36,580 nucleotides of DNA from an uncultured Lachnospiraceae bacterium (GTDB taxonomy: Bacteria; Bacillota; Clostridia; Lachnospirales; Lachnospiraceae): the NCBI GenBank assembly GCA_902766735.1, contig CACXEU010000094.1, positions 1 through 36,580 on the forward strand, given 5' to 3'. Position 1 is the first letter of the stretch. Each line of letters opens with the position of its first letter. Under the pieces are notes generated by a model, which saw nothing but the letters and a program-made list of their open reading frames with translations, did not search any database and was not told where the DNA came from. Of this stretch, positions 8,219 to 15,965 are shown piece after piece. A program made the translations under genes and the position numbers.

Positions 8219-9054
8219 GATAATACCTCCTCCATTTCATCATAATCTCTTGTCGGATATTTTTCCTTTGCAATGTCTACCAGATTTTTCGACAAGACCT
8301 GATAGGTTTCCAAATTTTTCCCTTCTAATACCGAAAGATGTTTTTTTACTGTTGTTACATCATTACGTTCAATCGGTCCTGTGAGTGCCTGAACACTTCC
8401 CTGCCTGAGGATATTTTCTACATTTCCCCTGATAATCGGAGCCAATGCATCTCCTGCCTGTTGTCCCTCAAAGCCACATTCTTGCATCAATGACTCTGCC
8501 ATATGTAATACTCCAACCACAAGATTGCTGGCTGTAGCAGCTGCCGCATGATACTTAATCTTATTTTCCTTTGAAATCACCCGAACAGGATTTCCCAAAT
8601 CTTCCAAAAGAGTCTTCATCTCTTCCAGGTGTTCCTCTGCTCCTTCAATTGTAAAAAAACTATTGGATAAATCTTTATATGATGTGTATTGATCGCTTAC
8701 CGCGAACAATGGATGGATAGAATATCCGAAACTTCCACGCTCCGTAATTCCTTCGAAGATTTCTGATGATAATGCACCACTGGTATGGCACACAATCTTA
8801 TTTGTTAAATGATAAGCCTTCAACTGATTCCATAGATTTCCAATCAGACCATCCGGTACTGTCAGAAAGATAACATCACTGTCCTCTAATAACTGTTCCA
8901 TATTTTCATAGGAACGTGAATCTGTAAACCGTGCTGCCTCTATGGCGTCTTCATAAAACTCGCTGTAATAGCCGGTCACTTCCTGACCCTTTACAGCTAA
9001 ATACTTTCCCAGGGAAAACCCTACTTTCCCTGCTCCTATAAACCCAAACTTCAT
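8215..9054 (-). CDS. panG: Rossmann/DUF2520 protein, likely ketopantoate reductase of the PanG type
   Basis: A 279-residue dehydrogenase-like protein. The N terminus [19 protein letters not shown] is a GxGxxG nucleotide-binding Rossmann motif (residues 4-12), followed by a helical C-terminal half characteristic of DUF2520. The ATG at 9054 is chosen because AAAGGAGG lies seven bases upstream; the ATG two codons earlier is too close to that site, and a longer frame up to 9105 lacks a start signal. The family includes PanG, described as an alternative ketopantoate reductase in Francisella and some Firmicutes. Here it overlaps panB and no PanE is in the operon, which supports the same role: NAD(P)H-dependent reduction of ketopantoate to pantoate. 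Function is inferred from family and context. Confidence 0.82.
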   Translation of the reverse strand: MKFGFIGAGKVGFSLGKYLAVKGQEVTGYYSEFYEDAIEAARFTDSRSYENMEQLLEDSDVIFLTVPDGLIGNLWNQLKAYHLTNKIVCHTSGALSSEIFEGITERGSFGYSIHPLFAVSDQYTSYKDLSNSFFTIEGAEEHLEEMKTLLEDLGNPVRVISKENKIKYHAAAATASNLVVGVLHMAESLMQECGFEGQQAGDALAPIIRGNVENILRQGSVQALTGPIERNDVTTVKKHLSVLEGKNLETYQVLSKNLVDIAKEKYPTRDYDEMEEVLS

Positions 9055-9251
9055 CGACATCCCTCCTTTTCGGAAGGACAATGAGTCCCATTCGCACCGC
9101 CACACTCTGGTTTTCTGCGATATGAGCTACGGCGATCAGTTGCTCCTTTATAGAAATCTTACGGTATGGTTTATATCCAAATACCATCCGCAGTAAATTT
9201 ACCACACTCCCTATAAAAGAGCAAGTAAAATATTTGTGAACTTTTTAACAA
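9055..9251 (-). other. Leader region upstream of the pan operon
   Basis: About 200 bases between panG and the repeat block. A frame beginning GTG at 9205 (GTG-GTA-AAT) with GGGAG just upstream stays open to 8951, overlapping panG in another frame; its first 50 residues have a protein-like composition (for example SIKEQLIAVAHIAENQSVAV) but I do not recognise it. It may be a small gene, a remnant or chance. No clear riboswitch is seen. Confidence 0.3.
9211..9240 (-). promoter_or_regulatory. Possible pan operon promoter
   Basis: Minus strand TTCACA (9240-9235, five of six matches to the -35 consensus) and TTATAG (9216-9211) with an 18-base spacer. It would give a leader of about 150 bases before panG. 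It lies between the repeat block and the leader, the only reasonable place for an operon promoter. Confidence 0.35.
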
Positions 9252-9464
9252 ACTTTCCGCATTTTCCTCGTCGTGTACATAATCCCTCGAAACCGCTGCG
9301 CTTGTTTCGGGGCTGCTTCACGGTCGTCAAATGCATGAAAGCAAGCTTTCTGCATTTTCCTCGTCGTGTACATAATCCCTCGAAACCGCTGCGCTTGTTT
9401 CGGGGTTGCTTCACGGTCGTCAAATGCATGAAAGCAAGCTTTCTGCATTTTCCTCGTCGTGTAC
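9252..9464. repeat. 93-bp direct tandem repeat, two full copies and a partial third
   Basis: The unit beginning GCATTTTCCTCGTCGTGTAC recurs at 9259, 9352 and 9445, an exact 93-base period. The first two copies differ at one position (GGGGCT versus GGGGTT, 9313 versus 9406); the third stops after about 20 bases, where the terminator of the next gene begins. Each unit holds two inverted repeats: CGAAAC...GTTTCG, and a longer hairpin AATGCA-T-GAAAGC-AA-GCTTTC-TGCATT across the unit junction. Because 93 is divisible by three, frames stay open on both strands, giving spurious repeated ORFs. Its GC content is above that of its surroundings. Confidence 0.9.
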
Positions 9465-9466
9465 GC

Positions 9467-9492
9467 AAAAAAGCGGATTCTTTCGAATCCGC
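9467..9492 (-). terminator. Terminator of the trigger-factor-like lipoprotein gene
   Basis: Minus-strand RNA GCGGATTC, GAAA tetraloop, GAATCCGC, then six U (9472-9467). The stem is perfect over eight base pairs and lies 15 bases after the stop at 9508. It directly abuts the last partial copy of the 93-bp repeat. Confidence 0.9.
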
Positions 9493-9507
9493 CTTGCTTA
9501 TTCATTC

Positions 9508-10743
9508 TTATTCAGCATCTTTCTTTGCTTCTTTTGTTTCAGCTGCTTCTTTCGTTTCAGTTGCCTCTGTTGTTGGTGCTTCTGTTGTTGGTGCTGAACC
9601 TTCCTTCACAGTTACATTATTTGCGAAGTATTCCTGAACCTTCTGGTAAATGATTGCATATTCTACTTCTTCTTTACCATACTGGTCTTCTAAATCCTTA
9701 ACCTTTGCAGTCATTCCTTCAGCCATGGTAGCTGCTTCCTTCTTATAAGTCTTATCATCTAATTCTAACTTATAAACCTTAGCCATAGCCTGAATAATCA
9801 TTCTATTCTTCATATCGGAAAGGACACTTTCTTCTACCTGCTTATCCCAATCCTTCTGAGACATAGAGCAAGCTTCCAAGTAGTCCTTTAAAGAACACTG
9901 ATAATTCTGCTTTAACTGTTCTTCGTACTGTTTTGTGTACTTTTCAATCTGTTCCTTCTTTGCTTCACTATTATAAGAAACAATCACACAAGAATTTACA
10001 TAATCCTGCCATCCTGAATTTACAACATTGGAAATTCTCATCTGCTTATATGCATAATCCTTGAAAGAAGCAACGTCCTTAACACCATATGCACCGAAAT
10101 GTTCTTTTGCGAAAGCATCATCGAATTCAGGAGTCTTTGTAACCTGAAGTGATTTTACTGTGTATGTGAACCAAACTGTCTGTCCGGCTAACTTAATTTC
10201 CTTATCATTGATTTTTGTTGTATGGTCATATGATTTCGGGAATTTTAATTTTTCTGTGAACTTATCTCCTACTTTTTTACCAACGAGGCAGGATACGAAA
10301 CCATCAATGTAGTTTCCTTCGTCTGTTCCGATGTTAATTGTAGTATCCTGAGCTGTACCACCGTCAAATGCTACTTTCTTTCCGTCTACTTCAATCTTTC
10401 CTTCATAATCTACAACAACAGTAGAATCTTTCTTTACTTCACCCTTTTCAACAGTATCTGTTGTCGCATACTGTGAAGCAATATTGGAAACAGCATCCTT
10501 GTAAGCTGACTTTGTAACTTTTATGTCATCTTCGTATACTGTTACGTCTTCAATCTTTGCAAGTCTTACAATACCGAAATCAACTTCTGTTTCTTCCTTT
10601 GCTGCTGTGTAAGGTCCTGTTGTAGCATTTTCTGCTAATGTTACAGTTTCCTGCTGAGCTTTCTTGTCATCTTTTGAGCCACATGCAACTAAGCCAAATG
10701 CCATAGTCACTGTTAATGCTCCAGCTAAAATTTTCTTATACAT
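9508..10743 (-). CDS. Lipoprotein with FKBP-type isomerase and trigger-factor C-terminal-like domains
   Basis: A 411-residue exported protein. The signal peptide ends in a lipobox, FGLVAC, with the lipid-attachment Cys21. Residues about 104-200 form an FKBP-type peptidyl-prolyl isomerase domain like that of trigger factor, seen in VVVDYEGKIEVDGKKVAFDG and the IDGFVSCLVGKKVGDKF segment. Residues about 205-380 are a helical, charged region resembling the trigger factor/SurA chaperone C-terminal domain. The tail is Thr/Glu/Ala-rich (TTEAPTTEATETKEAAETKE). The trigger factor ribosome-binding domain is missing, so this is probably a folding helper on the outer face of the membrane, playing a PrsA-like role. 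The ATG follows GAGGAGAATAAGAAAA. It lies 122 bases after purB with no clear terminator between them, and ends in a strong hairpin. Confidence 0.85.
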   Translation of the reverse strand: MYKKILAGALTVTMAFGLVACGSKDDKKAQQETVTLAENATTGPYTAAKEETEVDFGIVRLAKIEDVTVYEDDIKVTKSAYKDAVSNIASQYATTDTVEKGEVKKDSTVVVDYEGKIEVDGKKVAFDGGTAQDTTINIGTDEGNYIDGFVSCLVGKKVGDKFTEKLKFPKSYDHTTKINDKEIKLAGQTVWFTYTVKSLQVTKTPEFDDAFAKEHFGAYGVKDVASFKDYAYKQMRISNVVNSGWQDYVNSCVIVSYNSEAKKEQIEKYTKQYEEQLKQNYQCSLKDYLEACSMSQKDWDKQVEESVLSDMKNRMIIQAMAKVYKLELDDKTYKKEAATMAEGMTAKVKDLEDQYGKEEVEYAIIYQKVQEYFANNVTVKEGSAPTTEAPTTEATETKEAAETKEAKKDAE

Positions 10744-10865
10744 TTTTCTTATTCTCCTCTATCTTTGATTTTTCAATCAGTCATAGCACCGATTTTATCA
10801 CAATCAACGTCATATGAAAAGCATTTCATTAAAAATTCAAACTTGTTCACACAAAAATCACAGGT

Positions 10866-12296
10866 TTAAACATTGATTGTAGCAGATAACCCAAGAATAT
10901 CCTTGTTTGCATCTAAGATTGGCTGAATTTCTTCCTTTAAGAATTCATCAACCTGTTCCGGTGAACGTCCTACATACTTGGTAGGATCCATAGTCTTCTG
11001 CAAATCTTCATAGGACATATTAAAGGCATCATCATTGGCAATTAATTCCAAAAGGTTATTATCAAGCCCCTTCTGTTTTACATTCGCACCGGCTTCCATG
11101 GAAAGTTCACGAATTTTTTCATGCATTTCCTGTCTGTCACCGCCTGCCTTTACAGCATCCATCATAATATTTTCTGTTGCCATGAATGGGAGTTCACTCA
11201 TCAATCTCTTTGTAATAACCTTATCGTAAACAACCAATCCATCCACAACATTCAAATATAAGTCAAGGATTCCGTCGATTGCAAGGAATGATTCCGGAAC
11301 ACTTAATCTCTTGTTTGCTGAATCATCCAGTGTTCTTTCGAACCACTGTGTTGATGAAGTAATTGCCGGATTCAATGCTGTAACAATTACATAGTTTGCC
11401 AAAGAAGCGATACGCTCACTTCTCATTGGGTTTCTCTTATATGCCATAGCAGAAGATCCAATCTGATTCTTTTCAAATGGTTCTTCAATTTCTTTCAGAT
11501 GCTGAAGTAATCTGATGTCATTTGAGAATTTATGTGCACTGGCTGCAATTCCTGCAAGAATATTTAATACTCTGGTATCCATCTTTCTGGAATAAGTCTG
11601 ACCGGAAACAGGGAAGCATTTCTGATATCCCATCTTTTCTGCAATCTTCTTTTCCAGTTCTTTAATCTTAGCATGATCTCCTTCAAAGAGTTCCAGGAAA
11701 CTAGCCTGTGTTCCTGTAGTACCCTTAGAGCCGAGAAGCATCATATTGTCAAGAATGTAATCTAAATCATCTAAATCCAGTTTTAGTTCCATTAACCATA
11801 AGGTAGCTCTCTTACCAACTGTGGTAGGCTGTGCCGGCTGAAAATGTGTAAATGCAAGAGTCGGCTGTGCCTTATACTTATCAGCAAATTTAGCCAATTC
11901 ATTGATTACATTAATCAATTTCTTACGAACCAGCTTTAATCCTTCTGTCATAACGATGATGTCTGTGTTATCACCTACATAGCAGGAAGTCGCTCCTAAA
12001 TGGATGATTCCCTTTGCTTTCGGACACTGTAATCCATATGCATATACGTGTGACATAACATCATGGCGTACCAGTTTTTCTCTTTCTTTCGCATCTTCAT
12101 AGTTAATATTATCTGCATTTGCCTTTAATTCATCAATCTGTTCCTGAGTAATGTTGAGTCCCAGTTCCATTTCAGATTCTGCTAAAGCAATCCAAAGTTT
12201 TCTCCATGTTTTAAATTTCATGTCAGGGGAAAAGATGTACTGCATTTCTTTGCTGGCATATCTTTCTGACAATGGGCTTACGTACTTATCGTTCAT
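10866..12296 (-). CDS. purB: Adenylosuccinate lyase
   Basis: PurB removes fumarate from SAICAR and from adenylosuccinate, serving both the main purine pathway and AMP synthesis. The 476-residue protein has the fumarase/aspartase superfamily signature GSSAMAYKRNPMRSE (catalytic Ser loop), the TSCYVGDNTD substrate segment and the TLAFTHFQPAQPTTVGKR region bearing the general-acid histidine. This longer form is common in Clostridia and resembles the eukaryotic type. The ATG at 12296 has AAGGAGAAGGACT upstream. It is separated by a terminator from the zinc-ribbon gene and so is expected to have its own promoter in 12300-12385, where a small palindrome CGGAC-TAT-GTCCG (12357-12369) is visible. Confidence 0.96.
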   Translation of the reverse strand: MNDKYVSPLSERYASKEMQYIFSPDMKFKTWRKLWIALAESEMELGLNITQEQIDELKANADNINYEDAKEREKLVRHDVMSHVYAYGLQCPKAKGIIHLGATSCYVGDNTDIIVMTEGLKLVRKKLINVINELAKFADKYKAQPTLAFTHFQPAQPTTVGKRATLWLMELKLDLDDLDYILDNMMLLGSKGTTGTQASFLELFEGDHAKIKELEKKIAEKMGYQKCFPVSGQTYSRKMDTRVLNILAGIAASAHKFSNDIRLLQHLKEIEEPFEKNQIGSSAMAYKRNPMRSERIASLANYVIVTALNPAITSSTQWFERTLDDSANKRLSVPESFLAIDGILDLYLNVVDGLVVYDKVITKRLMSELPFMATENIMMDAVKAGGDRQEMHEKIRELSMEAGANVKQKGLDNNLLELIANDDAFNMSYEDLQKTMDPTKYVGRSPEQVDEFLKEEIQPILDANKDILGLSATINV

Positions 12297-12387
12297 AGTC
12301 CTTCTCCTTTTTACCTTTGATATTATCCCTGAATTGTAATTCTATCAGATAGTTTCGGACATAGTCCGTGTTTTATTATAAAACTAA

Positions 12388-12422
12388 AGAAAGAGAAAAT
12401 CAACTTGTGACTTTCTCTTTCT
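12388..12422 (-). terminator. Terminator of the zinc-ribbon membrane protein gene
   Basis: AGAAAGAGAAAGTCA (minus strand, 12422-12408) pairs with TGATTTTCTCTTTCT (12402-12388) with one mismatch and a five-base loop, followed by TTAGTTTT. It begins 20 bases after the stop codon at 12443. Confidence 0.8.
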
Positions 12423-12442
12423 ACCTTATAAAGAAACCTTAT

Positions 12443-13999
12443 TTAGTTTCCGAATGACTGTAATGCTGCACTGATTTCATAATTCCAATCTGCTTTATTT
12501 GGTTCAATCAATTCAGCGTACATATCTTTTCCATCAGTATAACCGTCTACATTAGACCAACTATACTGTAATTTTGTGGAACCTTCGATTGGGCTGTAAT
12601 CACTTCTGTTCCATGTAATCTTTCCGTCCTTATCCTTAATCACTTCTGTGTATTTAACCGGGAAGAATACTTTCGTCGGTTTGAACTTCTTATCGTGACC
12701 TTTTTCCTTGGAACTTACCGTAGCGGAATAGATTACATAAAGGGTATTGTATCCATACCAGGTATCTCCATCCTTGTCGATTAACATATAACAACCCTCA
12801 TAAGTTAATCCGCTCTGTGCAATGTAATCCTTATGTTCTGCAAAATAAGATGTAATTACTGCTTCTGTATCGGTCTTAATGTCAGTCAATGCTTCACTTT
12901 CCACATCAGCTAATGTGTCAAAGTACGCATCCACGCCTTCAACCGTATATTCTTTTTCTGTAGATGAGAGTTTTACACCTTCATCTTCTAATGTGTATTC
13001 AGATACATCACAAGTTACTTTAATCTTATCTCCCACTTTCAGCTCATCTTCTTTGTCAGCACTGAACTGATATGAATAAATGAAATCTTCTCCACTATAT
13101 TCAAAGTGCGCTCTGGCTCCAGGCGACTTTCCGTCAAACGTAACAGTTAATCCTTCAAACGGATCAACTTCCCTTAATTCCTCTAATCCTTTTACAGTAT
13201 ATTCGTAAGCTTCTCCTTTAAACTTGATTCCATGGTCTCCTGCAACATCATTATCAAATTTAATGGTTACCTTAATCTTATCTCCATTGGATAAGCCTTC
13301 GGTTTTATTCGCCCTAAAACTAATTGCTCCCTTAACTTCGAGATAATCAGAATATGCATCCACAACTTCATCTTCGTCATCTGCATCATATCCCATTGCT
13401 TCTAAAATAGCTTTATCAAGCTTATCATCATTCCAGTCGATTTCTGCTTCACCACTTTCATCATAACCTTCTACTTTTACCTTAACGTAATCTTCCAGGT
13501 TGATTGTGGTCTTATGATTTGAAACAATGATTGAAATAACAATAATCACTGCTAAAATACCACCTAAGATTGCTGCAATTTTTGCAGTTCCGAATGCCTT
13601 GATTTTACCCATCAATGCATCTGTTGCTGCAGAACCCTGTCCTGCCGCCTGTTGTACCGGCTGTGCTGCCTGAGTCGGCTGTACCGGCTGTGCTGCTTCT
13701 TCTTTTACTTCTTCGGCAACTTCTTCCTTTTCTTCTCCAACAATCGCTTCTACTTTTTCTTCATTAGCCTTTGCTTCCTGAATCTGTTCCTTTGCAAAGT
13801 CTTCTACCTTTGTTTCTTCGTCCTTTGCTTCTCCAATCGCATTCGCTGTTTCTTCTACTGTTGTCTTTTCTGTTTCTTCTACTGTTGAAGCTTCTGTTTT
13901 TGCTTCCTGCTGTTCTACTGGCGTTCCACAGTTTGGACAAAACATAATTCCATCCACTAAAACTGCACCGCAGGCACTACATTTTTTATTGTCTGCCAT
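12443..13999 (-). CDS. Zinc-ribbon, single-pass membrane protein with large extracytoplasmic region
   Basis: I do not recognise a specific function. The ATG at 13999 (MADNKKCSACGA) is preferred because GGAGGG lies just upstream; a start four codons earlier is possible. The 518-residue protein has an N-terminal zinc ribbon (C7, C10, C21, C24 in CSAC...CPNC), a long Glu/Lys/Thr-rich spacer (about 30-100), a Pro/Gln/Ala stretch (about 103-120), one membrane segment (about 139-160, AAILGGILAVIIVISIIV) and about 350 outer residues. The outer part contains three similar stretches ending in YTVKGL/YTVEGV, separated by KVGDKIKVT-type strands, suggesting tandem beta-sandwich repeats, then a mixed C-terminal domain. 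The topology implies zinc ribbon inside and repeats outside. It is divergent from an XRE regulator gene, which may control it. Confidence 0.75.
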   Translation of the reverse strand: MADNKKCSACGAVLVDGIMFCPNCGTPVEQQEAKTEASTVEETEKTTVEETANAIGEAKDEETKVEDFAKEQIQEAKANEEKVEAIVGEEKEEVAEEVKEEAAQPVQPTQAAQPVQQAAGQGSAATDALMGKIKAFGTAKIAAILGGILAVIIVISIIVSNHKTTINLEDYVKVKVEGYDESGEAEIDWNDDKLDKAILEAMGYDADDEDEVVDAYSDYLEVKGAISFRANKTEGLSNGDKIKVTIKFDNDVAGDHGIKFKGEAYEYTVKGLEELREVDPFEGLTVTFDGKSPGARAHFEYSGEDFIYSYQFSADKEDELKVGDKIKVTCDVSEYTLEDEGVKLSSTEKEYTVEGVDAYFDTLADVESEALTDIKTDTEAVITSYFAEHKDYIAQSGLTYEGCYMLIDKDGDTWYGYNTLYVIYSATVSSKEKGHDKKFKPTKVFFPVKYTEVIKDKDGKITWNRSDYSPIEGSTKLQYSWSNVDGYTDGKDMYAELIEPNKADWNYEISAALQSFGN

Positions 14000-14046
14000 A
14001 AAGCCCTCCATTTCTCTTCCTATGTATTTTTTATTTTTACTTGCCT

Positions 14047-14074
14047 ATTATACCATAACCCTCCGCTCTCACAA
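14047..14074 (-). promoter_or_regulatory. Predicted promoter of the zinc-ribbon gene
   Basis: Minus strand TTGTGA (14074-14069) and a perfect TATAAT (14052-14047) with a 16-base spacer. It lies in the 167-base divergent gap shared with the XRE regulator gene. Confidence 0.6.
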
Positions 14075-14166
14075 AGTTCTTTCTTTTTTCCACTTCTATC
14101 ATACTGTTGTATACCTCATTCATTTCTTATTTTAGTACACTTGTTTAAGAAGTGAGGTGATGACAA

Positions 14167-14466
14167 GTGGATTCCGGTTCAAAATTAAAAATGCTTAGAA
14201 AGCAAGCAGGCATGACACAGCAACAGGTAGCTGATCGAATTGGCGTGACTAAATCCGTCATTTCTTTTTATGAGTTGAAAGAACGCTGTCCTTCACCTGA
14301 TGTTTTAGTGAAATATGCAAAAATCTTTCACGTAACAACAGATTATCTATTGGGTATTGAACGCGAACATGTCGTTGATGTTTCAGGACTCGGTCCGGAA
14401 GAAATTGCTGCTGTAAAAGCCGTAATTGAAGCTTTCAAAAAAATAAAATCAAATCAGTCTGAATAA
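14167..14466 (+). CDS. XRE-family helix-turn-helix transcriptional regulator
   Basis: A 99-residue DNA-binding protein. The helix-turn-helix spans about residues 6-62, with MTQQQVADRIGVTKSVISFY forming the two core helices and the typical TTDYLLGIE ending. The C-terminal 30 residues, EEIAAVKAVIEAFKKI, form a helix that could dimerise. The start is GTG at 14167 with GAGGTGAT eight bases before it. It is monocistronic, divergent from the zinc-ribbon gene and followed by a strong bidirectional terminator. It may regulate itself and its divergent neighbour, but no clear operator palindrome was identified. GTG starts and this size are usual for small regulators of this family. Confidence 0.9.
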   Translation: MDSGSKLKMLRKQAGMTQQQVADRIGVTKSVISFYELKERCPSPDVLVKYAKIFHVTTDYLLGIEREHVVDVSGLGPEEIAAVKAVIEAFKKIKSNQSE

Positions 14467-14469
14467 ACG

Positions 14470-14509
14470 AAAAGAACCGTTTTATCCATCACGATAAAAC
14501 GGTTCTTTT
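14470..14509. terminator. Bidirectional terminator between XRE gene and gatB
   Basis: AAAAGAACCGTTTTATC (14470-14486), six-base loop, GATAAAACGGTTCTTTT (14493-14509): a perfect 17-bp stem with A and U runs at both ends, placed between two convergent genes. Confidence 0.95.
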
Positions 14510-14522
14510 TCTATACAATCCC

Positions 14523-15953
14523 TTAAATCATTTCTTTCAACAGCTTATTCACAACTCCAGGATTTGCTTTTCCCTGGGTTGCTTTCATGGTCTGTCCAAC
14601 TAATGCTCCGATTGCTTTTCCTTTTCCGCTTCTGACATCTTCCACGGCCTTAGGATTTTCTTCAATCACTTTTGCTACAATAGCACGTAATGCATCTTCA
14701 TCATTGTCCTGCTTCATTCCGTGTTCTTCCACATACTGTTCCGGATCAACGTCTTCCTTGAACATTGCTTCAAATACTTCTTTTGCAGCACCACGGTTGA
14801 TGACGCTGTCTTCAATTAAGTGAATCAACTTAGAAAGATTTCCTGCAGAGAATCGGATCTGATCCGGTTCAATACCTTCTTCCTTGCAAAGTCTCATGGT
14901 TTCACCCATAATCCAGTTGCTGACTTCCTTCGGTTTATTTCCAAGTGCCACAGTTTCTTCAAAGAGATCTGCTAATGGCTTATATAAAGTAATGATATCT
15001 GCATCATATTCCGGAAGTTCAAATTCGCTGATGTAACGTTCCATCTTTTCATCCCTGAATTCCGGTTCTTTCGCCTTCACTTCTTCCATCCATTCGTCGC
15101 TGATAATGATTGGAACAAGATCCGGATCCGGGAAGTAACGGTAATCCTGTGCATCTTCCTTGGAACGCATTGCATAGGAATATTCCTTGGTATCATCCCA
15201 ACGTCTTGTTTCCTGAACAACTTCTTCTCCACTTTCAATCAAGTCAATCTGACGTTCCTTCTCATTTTCGATGGCACGGGCAATAGCCTTAAAAGAATTC
15301 AGGTTCTTCATTTCTGTTCTGGTTCCAAATTTTTCTGCACCTACCTCACGAACAGATAAGTTCACGTCTGCACGCATAGATCCTTCATTTAATTTACAAT
15401 CAGATGCGCCAAGATACTGAATGATCAGACGCAATTTTTCAAGATATGCGATTACTTCCTCGGAACTTCTCATATCCGGCTCTGATACAATTTCAATCAA
15501 TGGAACACCGGAACGATTTAAGTCCACCAGGGAACAATCATTCCAATCATCATGAACCAACTTTCCTGCATCCTCTTCCATATGAATTTCATGAATTCGA
15601 ACCTGTTTCGGATTTCCCTCTGCATCCTTGATTTCCACATAACCATCGGTACAGATTGGCTTATAAAGCTGCGAAATCTGATAGTTCTGTGGGTTATCCG
15701 GATAGAAGTAATTCTTTCGGTCAAATTTACAATTTTGTGTAATGTTACAATTGGTTGCCATACCTACTGCCATGGCATATTCCACAACCTGTTTATTCAG
15801 TACAGGAAGAGATCCCGGCATTCCGGTACAAACCGGACAGGTGTGGGTATTTGGTGCTCCACCAAACTCTGTAGAACAGGAACAGAAAATCTTTGTTTTT
15901 GTTGCAAGTTCTACGTGAACTTCAAGTCCAATGACTGTTTCGTACTGTTTCAT
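14523..15953 (-). CDS. gatB: Aspartyl/glutamyl-tRNA(Asn/Gln) amidotransferase subunit B
   Basis: GatB binds mischarged Glu-tRNA(Gln) or Asp-tRNA(Asn) and phosphorylates the side chain before amidation with ammonia delivered from GatA. The 476-residue length is normal. Seen: the N-terminal GLEVHVELATKTKIFCSC with the start of the cradle domain, the FDRKNYFYPDNPQNYQISQ motif, the EEDAGKL metal/ATP segment, MRADVNLSV, and the C-terminal YqeY-like helical and tail region ending GKANPGVVNKLLKEMI. It is the last gene of gatC-gatA-gatB, 12 bases after gatA. The presence of GatCAB implies that this organism makes Gln-tRNA and/or Asn-tRNA by the indirect route. Confidence 0.97.
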   Translation of the reverse strand: MKQYETVIGLEVHVELATKTKIFCSCSTEFGGAPNTHTCPVCTGMPGSLPVLNKQVVEYAMAVGMATNCNITQNCKFDRKNYFYPDNPQNYQISQLYKPICTDGYVEIKDAEGNPKQVRIHEIHMEEDAGKLVHDDWNDCSLVDLNRSGVPLIEIVSEPDMRSSEEVIAYLEKLRLIIQYLGASDCKLNEGSMRADVNLSVREVGAEKFGTRTEMKNLNSFKAIARAIENEKERQIDLIESGEEVVQETRRWDDTKEYSYAMRSKEDAQDYRYFPDPDLVPIIISDEWMEEVKAKEPEFRDEKMERYISEFELPEYDADIITLYKPLADLFEETVALGNKPKEVSNWIMGETMRLCKEEGIEPDQIRFSAGNLSKLIHLIEDSVINRGAAKEVFEAMFKEDVDPEQYVEEHGMKQDNDEDALRAIVAKVIEENPKAVEDVRSGKGKAIGALVGQTMKATQGKANPGVVNKLLKEMI

Positions 15954-15965
15954 TGCTGTTCCCTC

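Noticed and set aside
9252..9464. CRISPR array
   Set aside because: Repeats are directly tandem without variable spacers, and no cas gene is present.
9211..9637. Long open frames on both strands with repeated peptide units
   Set aside because: They exist because the 93-base repeat length is a multiple of three; they lack ribosome sites, overlap a terminator and a real gene, and the DNA-level repeat explains them.
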